Origin: Polyangium sp. 6x1
Lineage (GTDB): Bacteria > Myxococcota_A > Polyangia > Polyangiales > Polyangiaceae
Assembly: GCF_029946515.1 (NCBI RefSeq)
Contig: NZ_JARZHH010000001.1
Location: forward strand, 682,001 to 746,000
Direction: 5' to 3'
DNA: 64,000 bases
Shown: positions 1 to 8,771 of the stretch, in pieces
Numbering within the stretch: the stretch's first letter is position 1
Layout: each line of letters begins with the position of its first letter
Translations under genes and position numbers: made by a program
Notes under the pieces: model-generated
Told to the model about the DNA's origin: nothing
Database searches by the model: none
Seen by the model: the letters and a program-made list of their open reading frames with translations, nothing else

Positions 1-893
1 ACCTCACGATCCGGCCGCAGACGACCGTGCGCCGCGTCCTCTTCCACAATGGCAAGGTCACGGGCCTCGAGGTCGAGACCTCCGGCGAGATCGAGGTTGT
101 CTCGACGAACCGCGTCGTCCTCGCGGCCGGGGCGATCGCCACGCCGGGGATCCTCCTTCGATCCGGCATCGGTCCGCGCGCCTTGCTCGAACGGCTCGGC
201 GTGGAGGTCGTCTCCGACGTCCCGGCCGTGGGCGCGCGCCTGCTCGATCACCCGGGCTCCCTCGCCCTCTTCGTCCCGAAAAACTATGGCTTCTCCAGCA
301 TCCAGCATCCCCTCATTCAAACGGTGCTGCGATACACCTCCGAGGGCAGCCCTTTTCCGAGCGACATGCAGCTCCAGCCGTTCTCGTTCTTCGCCTGGCC
401 CGGCAATTACATGCCGCTCGTCGGCATCTCCTGCTGCGTGGGCAAACCCCGCGGCCACGGCCGCATCACCTGGACGAGCGCCGATCCTTCGGCGAAGCCG
501 CTCATCGAGCTCGACACCATCCTGCACCCCGACGATCGCGCCTGCGCCGTCGAGGCCATGGAGCTCGCCGGCCACGTCGCGCGCACGAAGCCGATGCGGG
601 ACCTCGTCGTCCCTTTCTGGCCGAGCGACCGCGTCCTCCGGAGCCGGCCCGAGCTCTCGCGCTGGATTGAATGGAGCTCGGGCTCGGGGTATCACCCCGC
701 CGGCACGGTCCCGATGGGGCCGGAGGGGGATCCCGAGGCGGCCGCCGACGGCCGCGGCCGCGTGCGTGGCGTCTCGGGCCTCGTCGTGGCGGACGCGAGC
801 CTCATGCCGACGATCGTCAGTACGAACACGAACGTCACGGCATTGATGATGGGCGAGCGATTTGGAGAGTGGCTACGAGACGGGGGACTTTAG
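1..893 (+). CDS. GMC-family FAD oxidoreductase, C-terminal part (5' end outside window)
   Basis: The reading frame is open from base 3, so the gene begins before the window; a GTG at 27 is only an internal codon. The visible ~297 residues match the second half of glucose-methanol-choline oxidoreductases (choline dehydrogenase-like): VLAAGAIATPGILLRSGIG is the second GMC signature, HPAGTVPMG carries the conserved active-site His, and the end (VADASLMPTIVSTNTN) carries the partner Asn that abstracts the substrate hydroxyl proton. The FAD-binding N-terminus is missing from view. Such enzymes oxidise alcohols or sugars; the substrate cannot be read from this part. The gene converges on the lipoprotein gene at 1019-2056, with a large palindrome between them. 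Confidence 0.9.
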   Translation, partial: LTIRPQTTVRRVLFHNGKVTGLEVETSGEIEVVSTNRVVLAAGAIATPGILLRSGIGPRALLERLGVEVVSDVPAVGARLLDHPGSLALFVPKNYGFSSIQHPLIQTVLRYTSEGSPFPSDMQLQPFSFFAWPGNYMPLVGISCCVGKPRGHGRITWTSADPSAKPLIELDTILHPDDRACAVEAMELAGHVARTKPMRDLVVPFWPSDRVLRSRPELSRWIEWSSGSGYHPAGTVPMGPEGDPEAAADGRGRVRGVSGLVVADASLMPTIVSTNTNVTALMMGERFGEWLRDGGL

Positions 894-1014
894 CAGGCTG
901 TCGAGAAACGCCGCGAGCGCCCTGGAGCTAGGGAGGAGGACGCAGGAATACAGGCGTATTCCGAGGACGACGACCGACGATCCAGGGCGCACAGCAAGTT
1001 TATCGACAGCCTGC
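893..1014. repeat. 122-bp nested imperfect palindrome between convergent genes
   Basis: Three inverted-repeat pairs are nested on one centre at 952-955: a 12-bp perfect pair (893-904 with 1003-1014), a 10-bp perfect pair (917-926 with 981-990) and a 7-bp pair (945-951 with 956-962, loop AGGC). The unpaired stretches are equal on both sides (12 and 12 nt, 18 and 18 nt), so it folds as one long symmetric hairpin. It begins in the stop codon of the oxidoreductase and ends 4 bp before the opposing stop codon, filling the intergenic space. There is no T-run, so a classical intrinsic terminator is unlikely. A bidirectional terminator or a MITE/REP-like element fits better. Confidence 0.75.
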
Positions 1015-1018
1015 GGAA

Positions 1019-2056
1019 TCACGGCCCGGGCTCGGGCTGGGGCGCGGGGAATTGGTCGTAGATCGTCGGGCTGCACCGACCCCAGTCCGCGTTGCACCCC
1101 GTGAAGCCGAGCGACTTGCAGTCGACCTTGTCGACCCGACCTGCATTGCAGACGACGATCGAGTCGCCATCACAAGTCGGATGGGTCCCCTCGTAGGGAT
1201 CGCATTCGCCCTCGAGCCCGCAGAAGCTCGTCCCGCCCGGGCCCGTGTTGCAGGCAAACCCCTTCACGAGCGTGCTGCAATCGACCGCTTGCTCGCCTCC
1301 GTTGATGCAGGCGCGCAGCTCCGCCCCGTCGCACCCGAGGCCCGACCAGTAGTCGATGCCGAGCGCGCTTTCCGTGTTCGACTGGCACGTCGCGCCCGTC
1401 CCGGCGCACCCGAAGCCGCCGAAGGGCCGCGCCTTGCACGCGAGCCCGTAATCGGCGCAGACGGGGCCGCTCGTCTCCGCCTCGTTGTCGCACGTCAGGG
1501 GAGCGCCATCCTTGCAGGACTCCACGTACGTGTCGTAGCTGCAGGCCGGCCCGACCGGGACGCTCTTGTCGACGCAATTCCTCTGCTCCGCGGAGCACTC
1601 GCGTCCGAGCACGCTGCAATCGACGTGGAATGCGAGCTGGTCGTCGCAGGTCTCGAGCACGCTCCCCGTGCAGGAGGTCTGGCAGGGGCCGCTGAGATCG
1701 GCCGTGATCCCGAGGCACTCCTCGACGGCCTTGCAGCCGTTGCTCTTGCTCGCGAGGCATTGCGTGTAGTCGCGGACGTTGAGCTCCTCGCCGCCCGCGC
1801 GCTCCGCGTAGAAATCACGGAGCCAGCTGTCCACGTGGCCATCCGGGATGCAGCTCCCGAAGATGATCGCTGCTTTCAGCGCGGCGTCCGGATCCTTCGG
1901 TCCCGCCGGATCCTTCGCGGTCCCGCCGCCGCCCGCGCCGCCGCCGCCCGCGCCGCCGGAGCCGCCGCCGCCCGTCGTATTGTTTGCCTCGGGCCCGCAC
2001 GCCAGGACCAACCCGGCGAGGACCGAGGCCGTCACGATCGTTTTACGAATGAGCAT
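1019..2056 (-). CDS. Cysteine-rich secreted lipoprotein
   Basis: A 345-residue protein of unknown function. The N-terminus is a lipoprotein signal (positive start, hydrophobic stretch, LVLAC lipobox at about residue 20), followed by an Asn/Thr then Gly/Ser-rich linker and about 270 residues rich in evenly spaced cysteines. That pattern suggests a disulfide-stabilised extracellular domain. No enzymatic motif is visible. The ATG at 2056 is the only start that puts the signal peptide at the N-terminus. It lies 17 bp downstream of the VWA lipoprotein gene on the same strand, so the two are probably one operon with linked surface roles. Confidence 0.8.
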   Translation of the reverse strand: MLIRKTIVTASVLAGLVLACGPEANNTTGGGGSGGAGGGGAGGGGTAKDPAGPKDPDAALKAAIIFGSCIPDGHVDSWLRDFYAERAGGEELNVRDYTQCLASKSNGCKAVEECLGITADLSGPCQTSCTGSVLETCDDQLAFHVDCSVLGRECSAEQRNCVDKSVPVGPACSYDTYVESCKDGAPLTCDNEAETSGPVCADYGLACKARPFGGFGCAGTGATCQSNTESALGIDYWSGLGCDGAELRACINGGEQAVDCSTLVKGFACNTGPGGTSFCGLEGECDPYEGTHPTCDGDSIVVCNAGRVDKVDCKSLGFTGCNADWGRCSPTIYDQFPAPQPEPGP

Positions 2057-2073
2057 AAATCCTTTTCAACCGA

Positions 2074-3402
2074 TCAGTTGGCGCCGCCCGGGTCGCAGGC
2101 GAAGAGCACGGCGATCTTGGCCGCCGCGTCGTTCTTGACCACACCGCAGGTGTCCGGGCAGAGGATGATCTGCTTCGTGTCCTTGTCGATGTAGAACGCG
2201 TCCAGCGCGCACGCCGCCGCGTCCGCGACCTGCTTGAATTGCTTGTTCGGCGACATGTCGCCGGGCGTGTAATCGACGACGACGCTGTTCAGATCGACCG
2301 TCGTGCCCATGGGCGGATCGGGAATCCCGAATTCGCAAGCGACCTGCGCACCCGCGACGACGCCGTCCGCGATCGCCTTGAACACGGCGTCATACGAGGT
2401 CGTGTCGCAGAGCGGGAACTTGAGCCCGCCCGTGATGTTGCTCAGGCCCTGGTATCCCGTGCCCGGATCGGCGGCCGTCGGGCACTCGCCCGTGATGATC
2501 GGATCGCTCGGCTCCCACGGCTTGGTCGCCGGGTCGTTGTAGGCCATCGCGATGATGCTGTAGAACCGATAATTGCGATTCTCGATCGTGCCGAAGTTCT
2601 CCGGCGACAGCGCGAGCAGCGCCGCGTCCCATTTGTCTGCGGCCGTCCCGCCACCGGCCACGCTGTTGCTGTCGTTGTAGGTCGTGCCGCCGTAGCTGCA
2701 GGAGACGCCGTCGTCCGTGAGCTCGATGAACGTCTTGAACGAGTCGGGCCGCAGCCACTCCTTCCAGCCCGTCGGCGCGAAGCCGAACTCATCCTGCACG
2801 CCGAACGTCGAGAGGACCTTGCAGAGCGAGTCGTGGCTCGCGACCTCGACGCTGTAGTGATAGAACTTGCCCGGGTTGTTCACGGGCTGCGCCGGAGGCG
2901 TCGCGCAGCCGCCCGCGGGAATGCCGGAGAGCGGCGCCTCGATGCACACCGACTGCGAGCCGTTCGCGCTGCCGTGCTTGCCGATCAGAATGACGCGGTA
3001 ATCGAGGCCGCTCTGATCCAGGATCTGAGCGAAGTTCACGTTGATGTTGTTCTGAACGCCGATGATCTCCTGGCTCATGCTGCCGGAGTTGTCGGTCAAG
3101 ATGATGACGTCGACCGGCTTCTTCACGAGCGTCGCCTCGGAGCTCTGGCTCACGCAGGCGCTGTCCTCCGTCAAGCCGCCGTCGCCCGGCCCGGCGTCGA
3201 AGAAGTTGATATCGCCGCCGCCATTGCCGCCGCCCCCTTGCCCATTACCGCCGCCGCCCTGCGACGAGCCGGACGAGTTGCCGCCCGTGTTGGCCGAGCC
3301 CGAGGCCGAGTTCTCACCGCCGGAGCAGCCCACGCCGAGCGCCGCGCCGCCGAGAGAGAAAGCAGCGAACGCGCAAAGGAAAAAGGTTCGTTTCGTGCGC
3401 AT
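2074..3402 (-). CDS. VWA-domain lipoprotein
   Basis: 442 residues. The frame stays open far upstream, but the ATG at 3402 follows a clear GGAGG and starts a good lipoprotein signal (MRTKRTFFLC...GVGCSGG), so it was chosen. After an Asn/Gly/Ser-rich linker comes a von Willebrand factor A domain: DVIILTDNSGSMS holds the MIDAS metal site (DxSxS), and the fold continues through the RVILIGKHG strand. Paired cysteines follow. VWA domains bind ligands or partner proteins through the bound metal ion. With the neighbouring Cys-rich lipoprotein it probably acts at the outer membrane. Its partner is unknown. Confidence 0.85.
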   Translation of the reverse strand: MRTKRTFFLCAFAAFSLGGAALGVGCSGGENSASGSANTGGNSSGSSQGGGGNGQGGGGNGGGDINFFDAGPGDGGLTEDSACVSQSSEATLVKKPVDVIILTDNSGSMSQEIIGVQNNINVNFAQILDQSGLDYRVILIGKHGSANGSQSVCIEAPLSGIPAGGCATPPAQPVNNPGKFYHYSVEVASHDSLCKVLSTFGVQDEFGFAPTGWKEWLRPDSFKTFIELTDDGVSCSYGGTTYNDSNSVAGGGTAADKWDAALLALSPENFGTIENRNYRFYSIIAMAYNDPATKPWEPSDPIITGECPTAADPGTGYQGLSNITGGLKFPLCDTTSYDAVFKAIADGVVAGAQVACEFGIPDPPMGTTVDLNSVVVDYTPGDMSPNKQFKQVADAAACALDAFYIDKDTKQIILCPDTCGVVKNDAAAKIAVLFACDPGGAN

Positions 3403-3648
3403 GTTATTCCTCCGAGCTCCAAGCATCGGGCAGGGCGCTCCTGAATGCAAGGACTCGAAGCCCGAAGCAGCGGCAAAACCACACCCGCCCGCGGGGCCTT
3501 TCGTGGCGCTCGGCACCCCTGGCCCTCGAAGATCCAGTGACATCGGCCGTCCAAGGGGACCGCGCGAAGCACCGTTCGCGGCCGGGGGTTTCTGAACGGC
3601 CCCGAATTTGGTATGGGTCGAGAGCGGTAGCGCGCTCGGAGGAAACAC

Positions 3649-6162
3649 ATGGGCAAGCGATGGTTCGGCAAGGTGGGCGGGTCCTCGGGGTACGTCGCGG
3701 CGGCGATCCTCGGGCCCCTCGTCGCGGGTTGCGGCGGCGCGACGCCCGCGCCTCCGCCCGATCCCGCGAGCGCGAAGAGCGAACCTGTCGCCGCCGCGAA
3801 GGCCGCGAAAGCCGACGCGCCGAAGGCCCAGGCGCCGAGCTCCGCGCGCGTCCCGAGCCGCGGCATGCTCGACCTCTTGCGCCGCGCCGAGCTTTTGCCG
3901 AGCCCCGACGCCGCCAGCACGAAGAGCGCCCTCGCGTCCTTGCCCGAGGGCGGCAAGGGCGACGTGCGCGAGAACTACCGCGCCGTCGCGCCGGCCACCG
4001 TGATCATCCGGACGCCCACGGGCCTCGGCACCGGCGTGATCGTCGGCCCCACCGGCTGGATCCTCACGAACAACCACGTCATCGACAGCGGCGAGCGCGA
4101 GGACTTCCGCATCAAGGTCTCGGTCGAGCTCGGCAAGATCGACAAATCGGGCGCCATGGAGCGCACGAACAAGCCGATCACGGCCTGGGTGCACAAGGCC
4201 GATCCGGTGCGTGACCTCGCGATCATCAAGCTCGAAGGCAACCCCAAAGACCTGCCCTTCATCCGCCCGGCGGCGAAGGATCCGGCCCCTGGCGAGCCCG
4301 TCGCGAGCCTCGGCCACGCCGGCTCGGGCCTCGTCTGGGCGATCAAGGACGGCGAGGTCGCGGCCGTCGGCAAGCTCGCCACGCACCTCTCGCAGCTCGT
4401 CTCGCTCGAGTGCAGCGGAGCCGAAACCGCGGGCGACGACGCATGCCCGAAGCGCAAGCAGGAGATGTTCGAGGGCCTGAAGAAGGTGTTAGAACACGAC
4501 AAACCCCTCATGGTCGTGCAATCCACCTGCCCGAACTGGCCGGGCGACAGCGGCGGCCCGCTCGTCAATCGTGGGAACGAGCTCGTCGGCTTGAACAGCT
4601 TCGGCTACGGCAACAGCGAGAACCGCGCGACCTTCCACGTGCACGTCTCCGAGATCCGCGCGTTCCTCTCGGAGATCCCGGTCCAGCCTGCGGACGTCCT
4701 GCCCGACCCGTGGTTCGACGGCGGCGAGGAGGCGACGATCGAGGACGCGGATCTCGACGGCCGCTACGACGTCCTGCGCACCGAGGGCCGTGCGGCCATG
4801 GCGCGGTTTTACGATCTCGACCAGAGCACGATCGGCGAGGGCGCGGGCAAACCCGACGTCGCCGCGCTCTACGGCAAGCGCGGGTTCGACGCGGAGGTCA
4901 TCTACCTGGCCACGCCGGCCGGCAGCTTCGCCTGGTACGACACCGACGACGACGGCCGGTACGACGTGGTTCTTCATGACGAACGGGGCTCGGGCCGCGT
5001 CACCCACGGCTACCGCATCGGCAAGAACGGCAAGCTCGGCCGCGACGACGCGCTCGGCTCGGGCGGCCCCATGATCCAGCCCGATCTCGTCGGACAAACC
5101 GCCGAGCGAAGCGCGCTCGCGCGGCTCGGGGCGATCACGCTCGGCGCGTCGATGGTCGAGTCGCGCGGCGGCGAGCTCGCGGAAAACCTCCCGAGCCCGC
5201 TGCTCGGCGGCGGCCGCGAGGTCGCGATCGAGGACATGGACGGCGACGGCCGCACGGACACGCTCGTCACGCGCTCGGTCTACAGCCATGGATTCGTCTT
5301 CGACGTCGATCAGGGCACGCTCGGCGAGGTCCACAAGAACGACGCGGCGCAGGCGCTCCTCGAAAAGCAGGCGGTGGACGCCGAGGCCACGATGATCGCG
5401 CAGGGCCCGCGGCTCTGGGTCTATTACGATCGAAACGACGACGGCAAATTCGATTTCCTCACGTACACGAGCCGCGTCGGCACGGGCGTCGCGCTCGAAG
5501 CGTACCGCCTCGGCCCCGACGGCCGGAAGGAGCCCGCGCCCGAGCACGTGGGCCGCAAGATGTTGCGCCCGCGCCTGCTCGAAAATGGCACGCTCGCGAC
5601 GCGGCTCGGCCGCGTGGCGGTGCGCGCCATTCCCTCGGCGACCTCGGCGATCGCCGACGACGGGCTCGACTCGTTCCCGGATCCGCTGCGGCACGGAGGC
5701 ATTTATTTCAGCTTCGGCGACACCTCGCGATGGAGCACCGCGTTCGGCCCGAAGACCGGCTGGGACAAGGCCGTCATCGTCTCGGCGGGCATGACGTCGA
5801 CCTCGCTCATCGTCGACGTGAACAAGGACAGCCCCGCCCCGGGCAAACTCTCGGCGCAGGAAGTGATCACGGGCGGCAAGTTCAAGCCCGAATTCGCGTT
5901 CCTGCATCGCGACGGCGCCGAGTGGACCTATTACGACACGGATCAGGACGGCCGCTTCGACCTCGTCCTTTTCACCGGGACGCCCTCCGCGGGCGTGGCC
6001 GACCGCGCGTATCGCATCGACGCGAGCGGCGCCGTGACGATGGATCCTGCGCTCGCGGGCGGCAAGATGGTGCGGTCTTCGGTCTTCGCGAAAAAGCCCA
6101 CCCAGGCGCAGTTCAAGAAGGTTGCCGGCGAGCTCTTCCAGGCCCGATCGCTCGAACAATAA
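3649..6162 (+). CDS. Trypsin-like serine protease lipoprotein with DxDxDG repeats
   Basis: 837 residues. The start at 3649 follows CGGAGGAAACAC. The signal ends in a lipobox (LVAGC, Cys28), followed by an Ala/Pro/Lys linker. Residues ~110-350 are a trypsin/DegP-type protease with all three catalytic residues in place: His143 (NNHVID), Asp189 (VRDLAII) and Ser301 (GDSGGP). The remaining ~480 residues carry five acidic repeats of the DxDxDGxxD type (DADLDGRYD, DTDDDGRYD, DMDGDGRTD, DRNDDGKFD, DTDQDGRFD), resembling calcium-binding FG-GAP/VCBS loops. No PDZ domain is seen. It is 18 bp upstream of the caspase-like gene and probably in its operon. Predicted location is the periplasm or outer membrane. 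Confidence 0.9.
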   Translation: MGKRWFGKVGGSSGYVAAAILGPLVAGCGGATPAPPPDPASAKSEPVAAAKAAKADAPKAQAPSSARVPSRGMLDLLRRAELLPSPDAASTKSALASLPEGGKGDVRENYRAVAPATVIIRTPTGLGTGVIVGPTGWILTNNHVIDSGEREDFRIKVSVELGKIDKSGAMERTNKPITAWVHKADPVRDLAIIKLEGNPKDLPFIRPAAKDPAPGEPVASLGHAGSGLVWAIKDGEVAAVGKLATHLSQLVSLECSGAETAGDDACPKRKQEMFEGLKKVLEHDKPLMVVQSTCPNWPGDSGGPLVNRGNELVGLNSFGYGNSENRATFHVHVSEIRAFLSEIPVQPADVLPDPWFDGGEEATIEDADLDGRYDVLRTEGRAAMARFYDLDQSTIGEGAGKPDVAALYGKRGFDAEVIYLATPAGSFAWYDTDDDGRYDVVLHDERGSGRVTHGYRIGKNGKLGRDDALGSGGPMIQPDLVGQTAERSALARLGAITLGASMVESRGGELAENLPSPLLGGGREVAIEDMDGDGRTDTLVTRSVYSHGFVFDVDQGTLGEVHKNDAAQALLEKQAVDAEATMIAQGPRLWVYYDRNDDGKFDFLTYTSRVGTGVALEAYRLGPDGRKEPAPEHVGRKMLRPRLLENGTLATRLGRVAVRAIPSATSAIADDGLDSFPDPLRHGGIYFSFGDTSRWSTAFGPKTGWDKAVIVSAGMTSTSLIVDVNKDSPAPGKLSAQEVITGGKFKPEFAFLHRDGAEWTYYDTDQDGRFDLVLFTGTPSAGVADRAYRIDASGAVTMDPALAGGKMVRSSVFAKKPTQAQFKKVAGELFQARSLEQ

Positions 6163-6180
6163 TCGTCGAGGAACGTCACC

Positions 6181-8277
6181 ATGAGCGTCTCCGGTCCTCT
6201 CGCAGGTCTCTCGCTCGTATGGGCCGCGGACGGCGTCCGCCCCGAGGGCGCGACGCTCTGGCTCGATCGAAAGGCCGCGGCGGGGCACGATTCGCTCTCG
6301 CTGCTCGTCTTTCGCGGCGAGGCCCCGTTCGCCGCCGAGGGGCCCGCGCTCGAAGGCGCCACGATCGCGATTCGATCGTTTCCGCACCTCGACGAGGTCT
6401 GGGCGCTTTACCTGCTCACCTGCAAGCGCCGCGGCGAGCCGCTCCCGGCCGCGTGGGAGGCGATGTGCCGGTATGCGGGCGACGTGCGCCAGGGCCTCTG
6501 GCCGGACCGCGTCCTACCCGAGCACGCGACGCAGGCGGTCTACCTCGCGCTCGCGCAGCACCATTTGCTCGAAGACCCGCCGCGGCGGGAGGCATTCCTG
6601 GACGACGCGCTCGCATTTTGCGCGATCGTCGGGAAAAAGCTCGCCGCGGGCGCGCGCCTCTATGACGACGACCTCGTCGCGGGTGAGGCGCGGCTCGAAC
6701 GGTTCGTCGCGCTGCTCGCGCAGGACCACAAGCTCTACGAGGAGGACCTCGGTCGGAGCCTGGGCTTCGTCGCCGCATTGCCTGCGTCGATGAGCGGCGG
6801 CGTCGCGCGGACGCTCCCGCTGCTCTGCATTCAGCGGCCGATCGCGACGCAATTCAAGCTGTGGGCGAGGACGGACGCCCGCGCGCCGGGCGGTCGTGGA
6901 TATCCGCTCCTGCTCGTCGAGCAGGAGAACAAGATGATCGTCCTCAGCGCCGATCCCGCGAGCCGCGCGAAGGTCGGGCTGCTGGCGAAGGCGCTCGGGG
7001 AGCGGGAAAACCGAGCGCGCGCGGCGCAAGGGAAAGAGGCGGCGCCCTGGTACGACGGCAAGGATCACGGCGGCACACTCGCGGCGGCGCCGCGCGACGG
7101 GACGGCGCTCTCGTTCGAGGAGGTCGTCGCATGCCTCGAAAAGGAATTGCGGCTCCGGCCCATTCGAAAGGGGAACGGGCGCGGGCGGCTCGTCGCGGCG
7201 GGCGCGCTCGCGGCCGCGGCGCTCGCGGGGGCGCTCGGGGTTGGTTTTTTCCTGCGCAAAGAGGACAAACCCGCGGCGGTCGCAGACGCGCGGCCGGCGG
7301 CCCTTTCGGACGGCGATACGACCGAAGCGACCTCTCCCGCGAAAGAGGGCCGTCCGCGGGGCAGCAAGGGGGATCCGCTGCCTGCGGCGGAGGTGATCAG
7401 CCTCATCGCGAAGAATGACGGCCCTCGCTCGATCGAGCCTTACGCGCTCATCGCGGGCGTGTGCGGCTACGAGGGCGAGCACGCCTTGCATTCGCCTTGC
7501 CGCGACGCGCGGGCCATGCGCGATCTGCTCGTCCACAAATACGGCTACAAGCGCGAAAACATCATCTACCTCGTCGACCAGCCCGCGCCGGGCGACAAGG
7601 CGGACGGCGCTCCGACGGCCGAGGGCCTCAAGCTCGCCGTGGAGAAATTCCGCGCGCGGTTCGGCGACAAGGAGGACAGCTCGTTCCTCTTTTATTACTC
7701 GGGCCACGGCGGTTACATCAAAGGCGCGCGCCAGGATTACGGCGTCCTCCAGCCCGCGGAGTTCTTCGGCAAGCTCGCGAGCCTGCCGAGCTCGCACAAA
7801 GGCTGGGACATGCAGGACCTCGTGAGCGACATCCGCAAAGGCGTGCCCTCGAAACACGTGATGCTCCTGCTCGATTGCTGCTACAGCGGGTGGGCCGTGG
7901 GCGCGAAGGGCGACGACGAGCTCGAGACGCACCTCGGCTCCTTGTGGAAAGAGCGCGCCGAGGTCGTGCTCACGGCAGGCAGCAAGGGCCAGCGCGCGTG
8001 GGAGGACGACCCGGACGAGCGCGCGTGGGCCTGGGGCGGGCATTCGGCGATGACGGCGTTCCTCCTCGAAGGGCTCAGCGTCTCGGCCGCGGGCACGGCG
8101 GGGGCCGACGCGAACGAGGATCACGTGGTGACGGACGAGGAGCTCGCGAAGTTCGTCAAGGAGCGTGTTCCCCGCTCGGTGCAGGACAAGAAGGACGCGA
8201 AGCAGACGCCGACCCTCTTCCGCTTCGACGCGAGCTTGCCGAAGAGCGGCCAATTCCTGTTCGTCCCGAAGCCGTGA
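6181..8277 (+). CDS. Caspase-like (peptidase C14) protein with transmembrane segment
   Basis: 698 residues. The C-terminal ~290 residues form a caspase-like p20 domain: YALIAGVCGYE start, catalytic His509 in YYSGHGG and catalytic Cys567 in LLDCCYSG. A hydrophobic helix at about residues 340-358 separates it from a ~335-residue N-terminal half. That half has an LDEVWALYLL segment and a WYDGKDHGG...SFEEVV segment, loosely like the DHH-like regulatory domains of some bacterial conflict proteins; this link is weak. Bacterial C14 proteins cleave after basic or acidic residues and often act in regulated cell death or defence. The 18-bp gap to the upstream protease gene suggests co-expression. Confidence 0.88.
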   Translation: MSVSGPLAGLSLVWAADGVRPEGATLWLDRKAAAGHDSLSLLVFRGEAPFAAEGPALEGATIAIRSFPHLDEVWALYLLTCKRRGEPLPAAWEAMCRYAGDVRQGLWPDRVLPEHATQAVYLALAQHHLLEDPPRREAFLDDALAFCAIVGKKLAAGARLYDDDLVAGEARLERFVALLAQDHKLYEEDLGRSLGFVAALPASMSGGVARTLPLLCIQRPIATQFKLWARTDARAPGGRGYPLLLVEQENKMIVLSADPASRAKVGLLAKALGERENRARAAQGKEAAPWYDGKDHGGTLAAAPRDGTALSFEEVVACLEKELRLRPIRKGNGRGRLVAAGALAAAALAGALGVGFFLRKEDKPAAVADARPAALSDGDTTEATSPAKEGRPRGSKGDPLPAAEVISLIAKNDGPRSIEPYALIAGVCGYEGEHALHSPCRDARAMRDLLVHKYGYKRENIIYLVDQPAPGDKADGAPTAEGLKLAVEKFRARFGDKEDSSFLFYYSGHGGYIKGARQDYGVLQPAEFFGKLASLPSSHKGWDMQDLVSDIRKGVPSKHVMLLLDCCYSGWAVGAKGDDELETHLGSLWKERAEVVLTAGSKGQRAWEDDPDERAWAWGGHSAMTAFLLEGLSVSAAGTAGADANEDHVVTDEELAKFVKERVPRSVQDKKDAKQTPTLFRFDASLPKSGQFLFVPKP

Positions 8278-8314
8278 CGTGCGCGCCCCGGCGCCCGTGG
8301 TTAGGCTCCGCCGC

Positions 8315-8761
8315 ATGGCCACAGCCGAACCGAAGGGACGCATCGTCACGGACAGCCGGCGCATCGCGGAGATCGCCCGCCATGCAAAGCGGGTCGCCGT
8401 CCTCGGCATCAAGACCGAGCAGCAATCCGACCAGCCCGCCCATTACGTGCCCGCGTATCTCCAGGGCGCGGGCGTCGAGGTCGTCCCCGTGCCCGTGTAT
8501 TACCCCGACGTCACGCGCATCCTCGGCCAGCCCGTCTATCGGCGCCTCGCGGACGTGCCCGGCGAGATCGACATCCTCGACGTCTTCCGGCGCCCGAGCG
8601 ACCTCCCGCCGCACGTGGACGACATCCTCGCAAAACGCCCGAAGGTCGTCTGGCTACAGTCGGGCATCCGCAACGACGAGGTCGCCGAGCGCCTCGCCGC
8701 CGCGGGGATCGAGGTCGTGCAGGACCGTTGCTTGATGGTCGAGCACCGGCACGCGCGCTGA
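8315..8761 (+). CDS. CoA-binding domain protein (YccU type)
   Basis: 148 residues starting at the ATG at 8315; the frame upstream is antisense-like and lies within the caspase gene. The protein is one Rossmann-like CoA_binding domain: AKRVAVLGIK is the nucleotide-binding turn, followed by YVPAYLQGAGVEVVPV and the conserved DILDVFRRPSDLPPHVDDIL and VVWLQSGI segments typical of the YccU/YneT family. These small proteins bind CoA in vitro; their cellular role is not known. It ends 10 bp from the stop codon of the opposing glutathione peroxidase gene. Confidence 0.88.
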   Translation: MATAEPKGRIVTDSRRIAEIARHAKRVAVLGIKTEQQSDQPAHYVPAYLQGAGVEVVPVPVYYPDVTRILGQPVYRRLADVPGEIDILDVFRRPSDLPPHVDDILAKRPKVVWLQSGIRNDEVAERLAAAGIEVVQDRCLMVEHRHAR

Positions 8762-8771
8762 AACGAATTTG

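Noticed and set aside
2074-4386. A 770-residue form of the VWA lipoprotein starting upstream
   Set aside because: It would run antisense through the protease gene; the start at 3402 has a ribosome-binding site and a lipoprotein signal.
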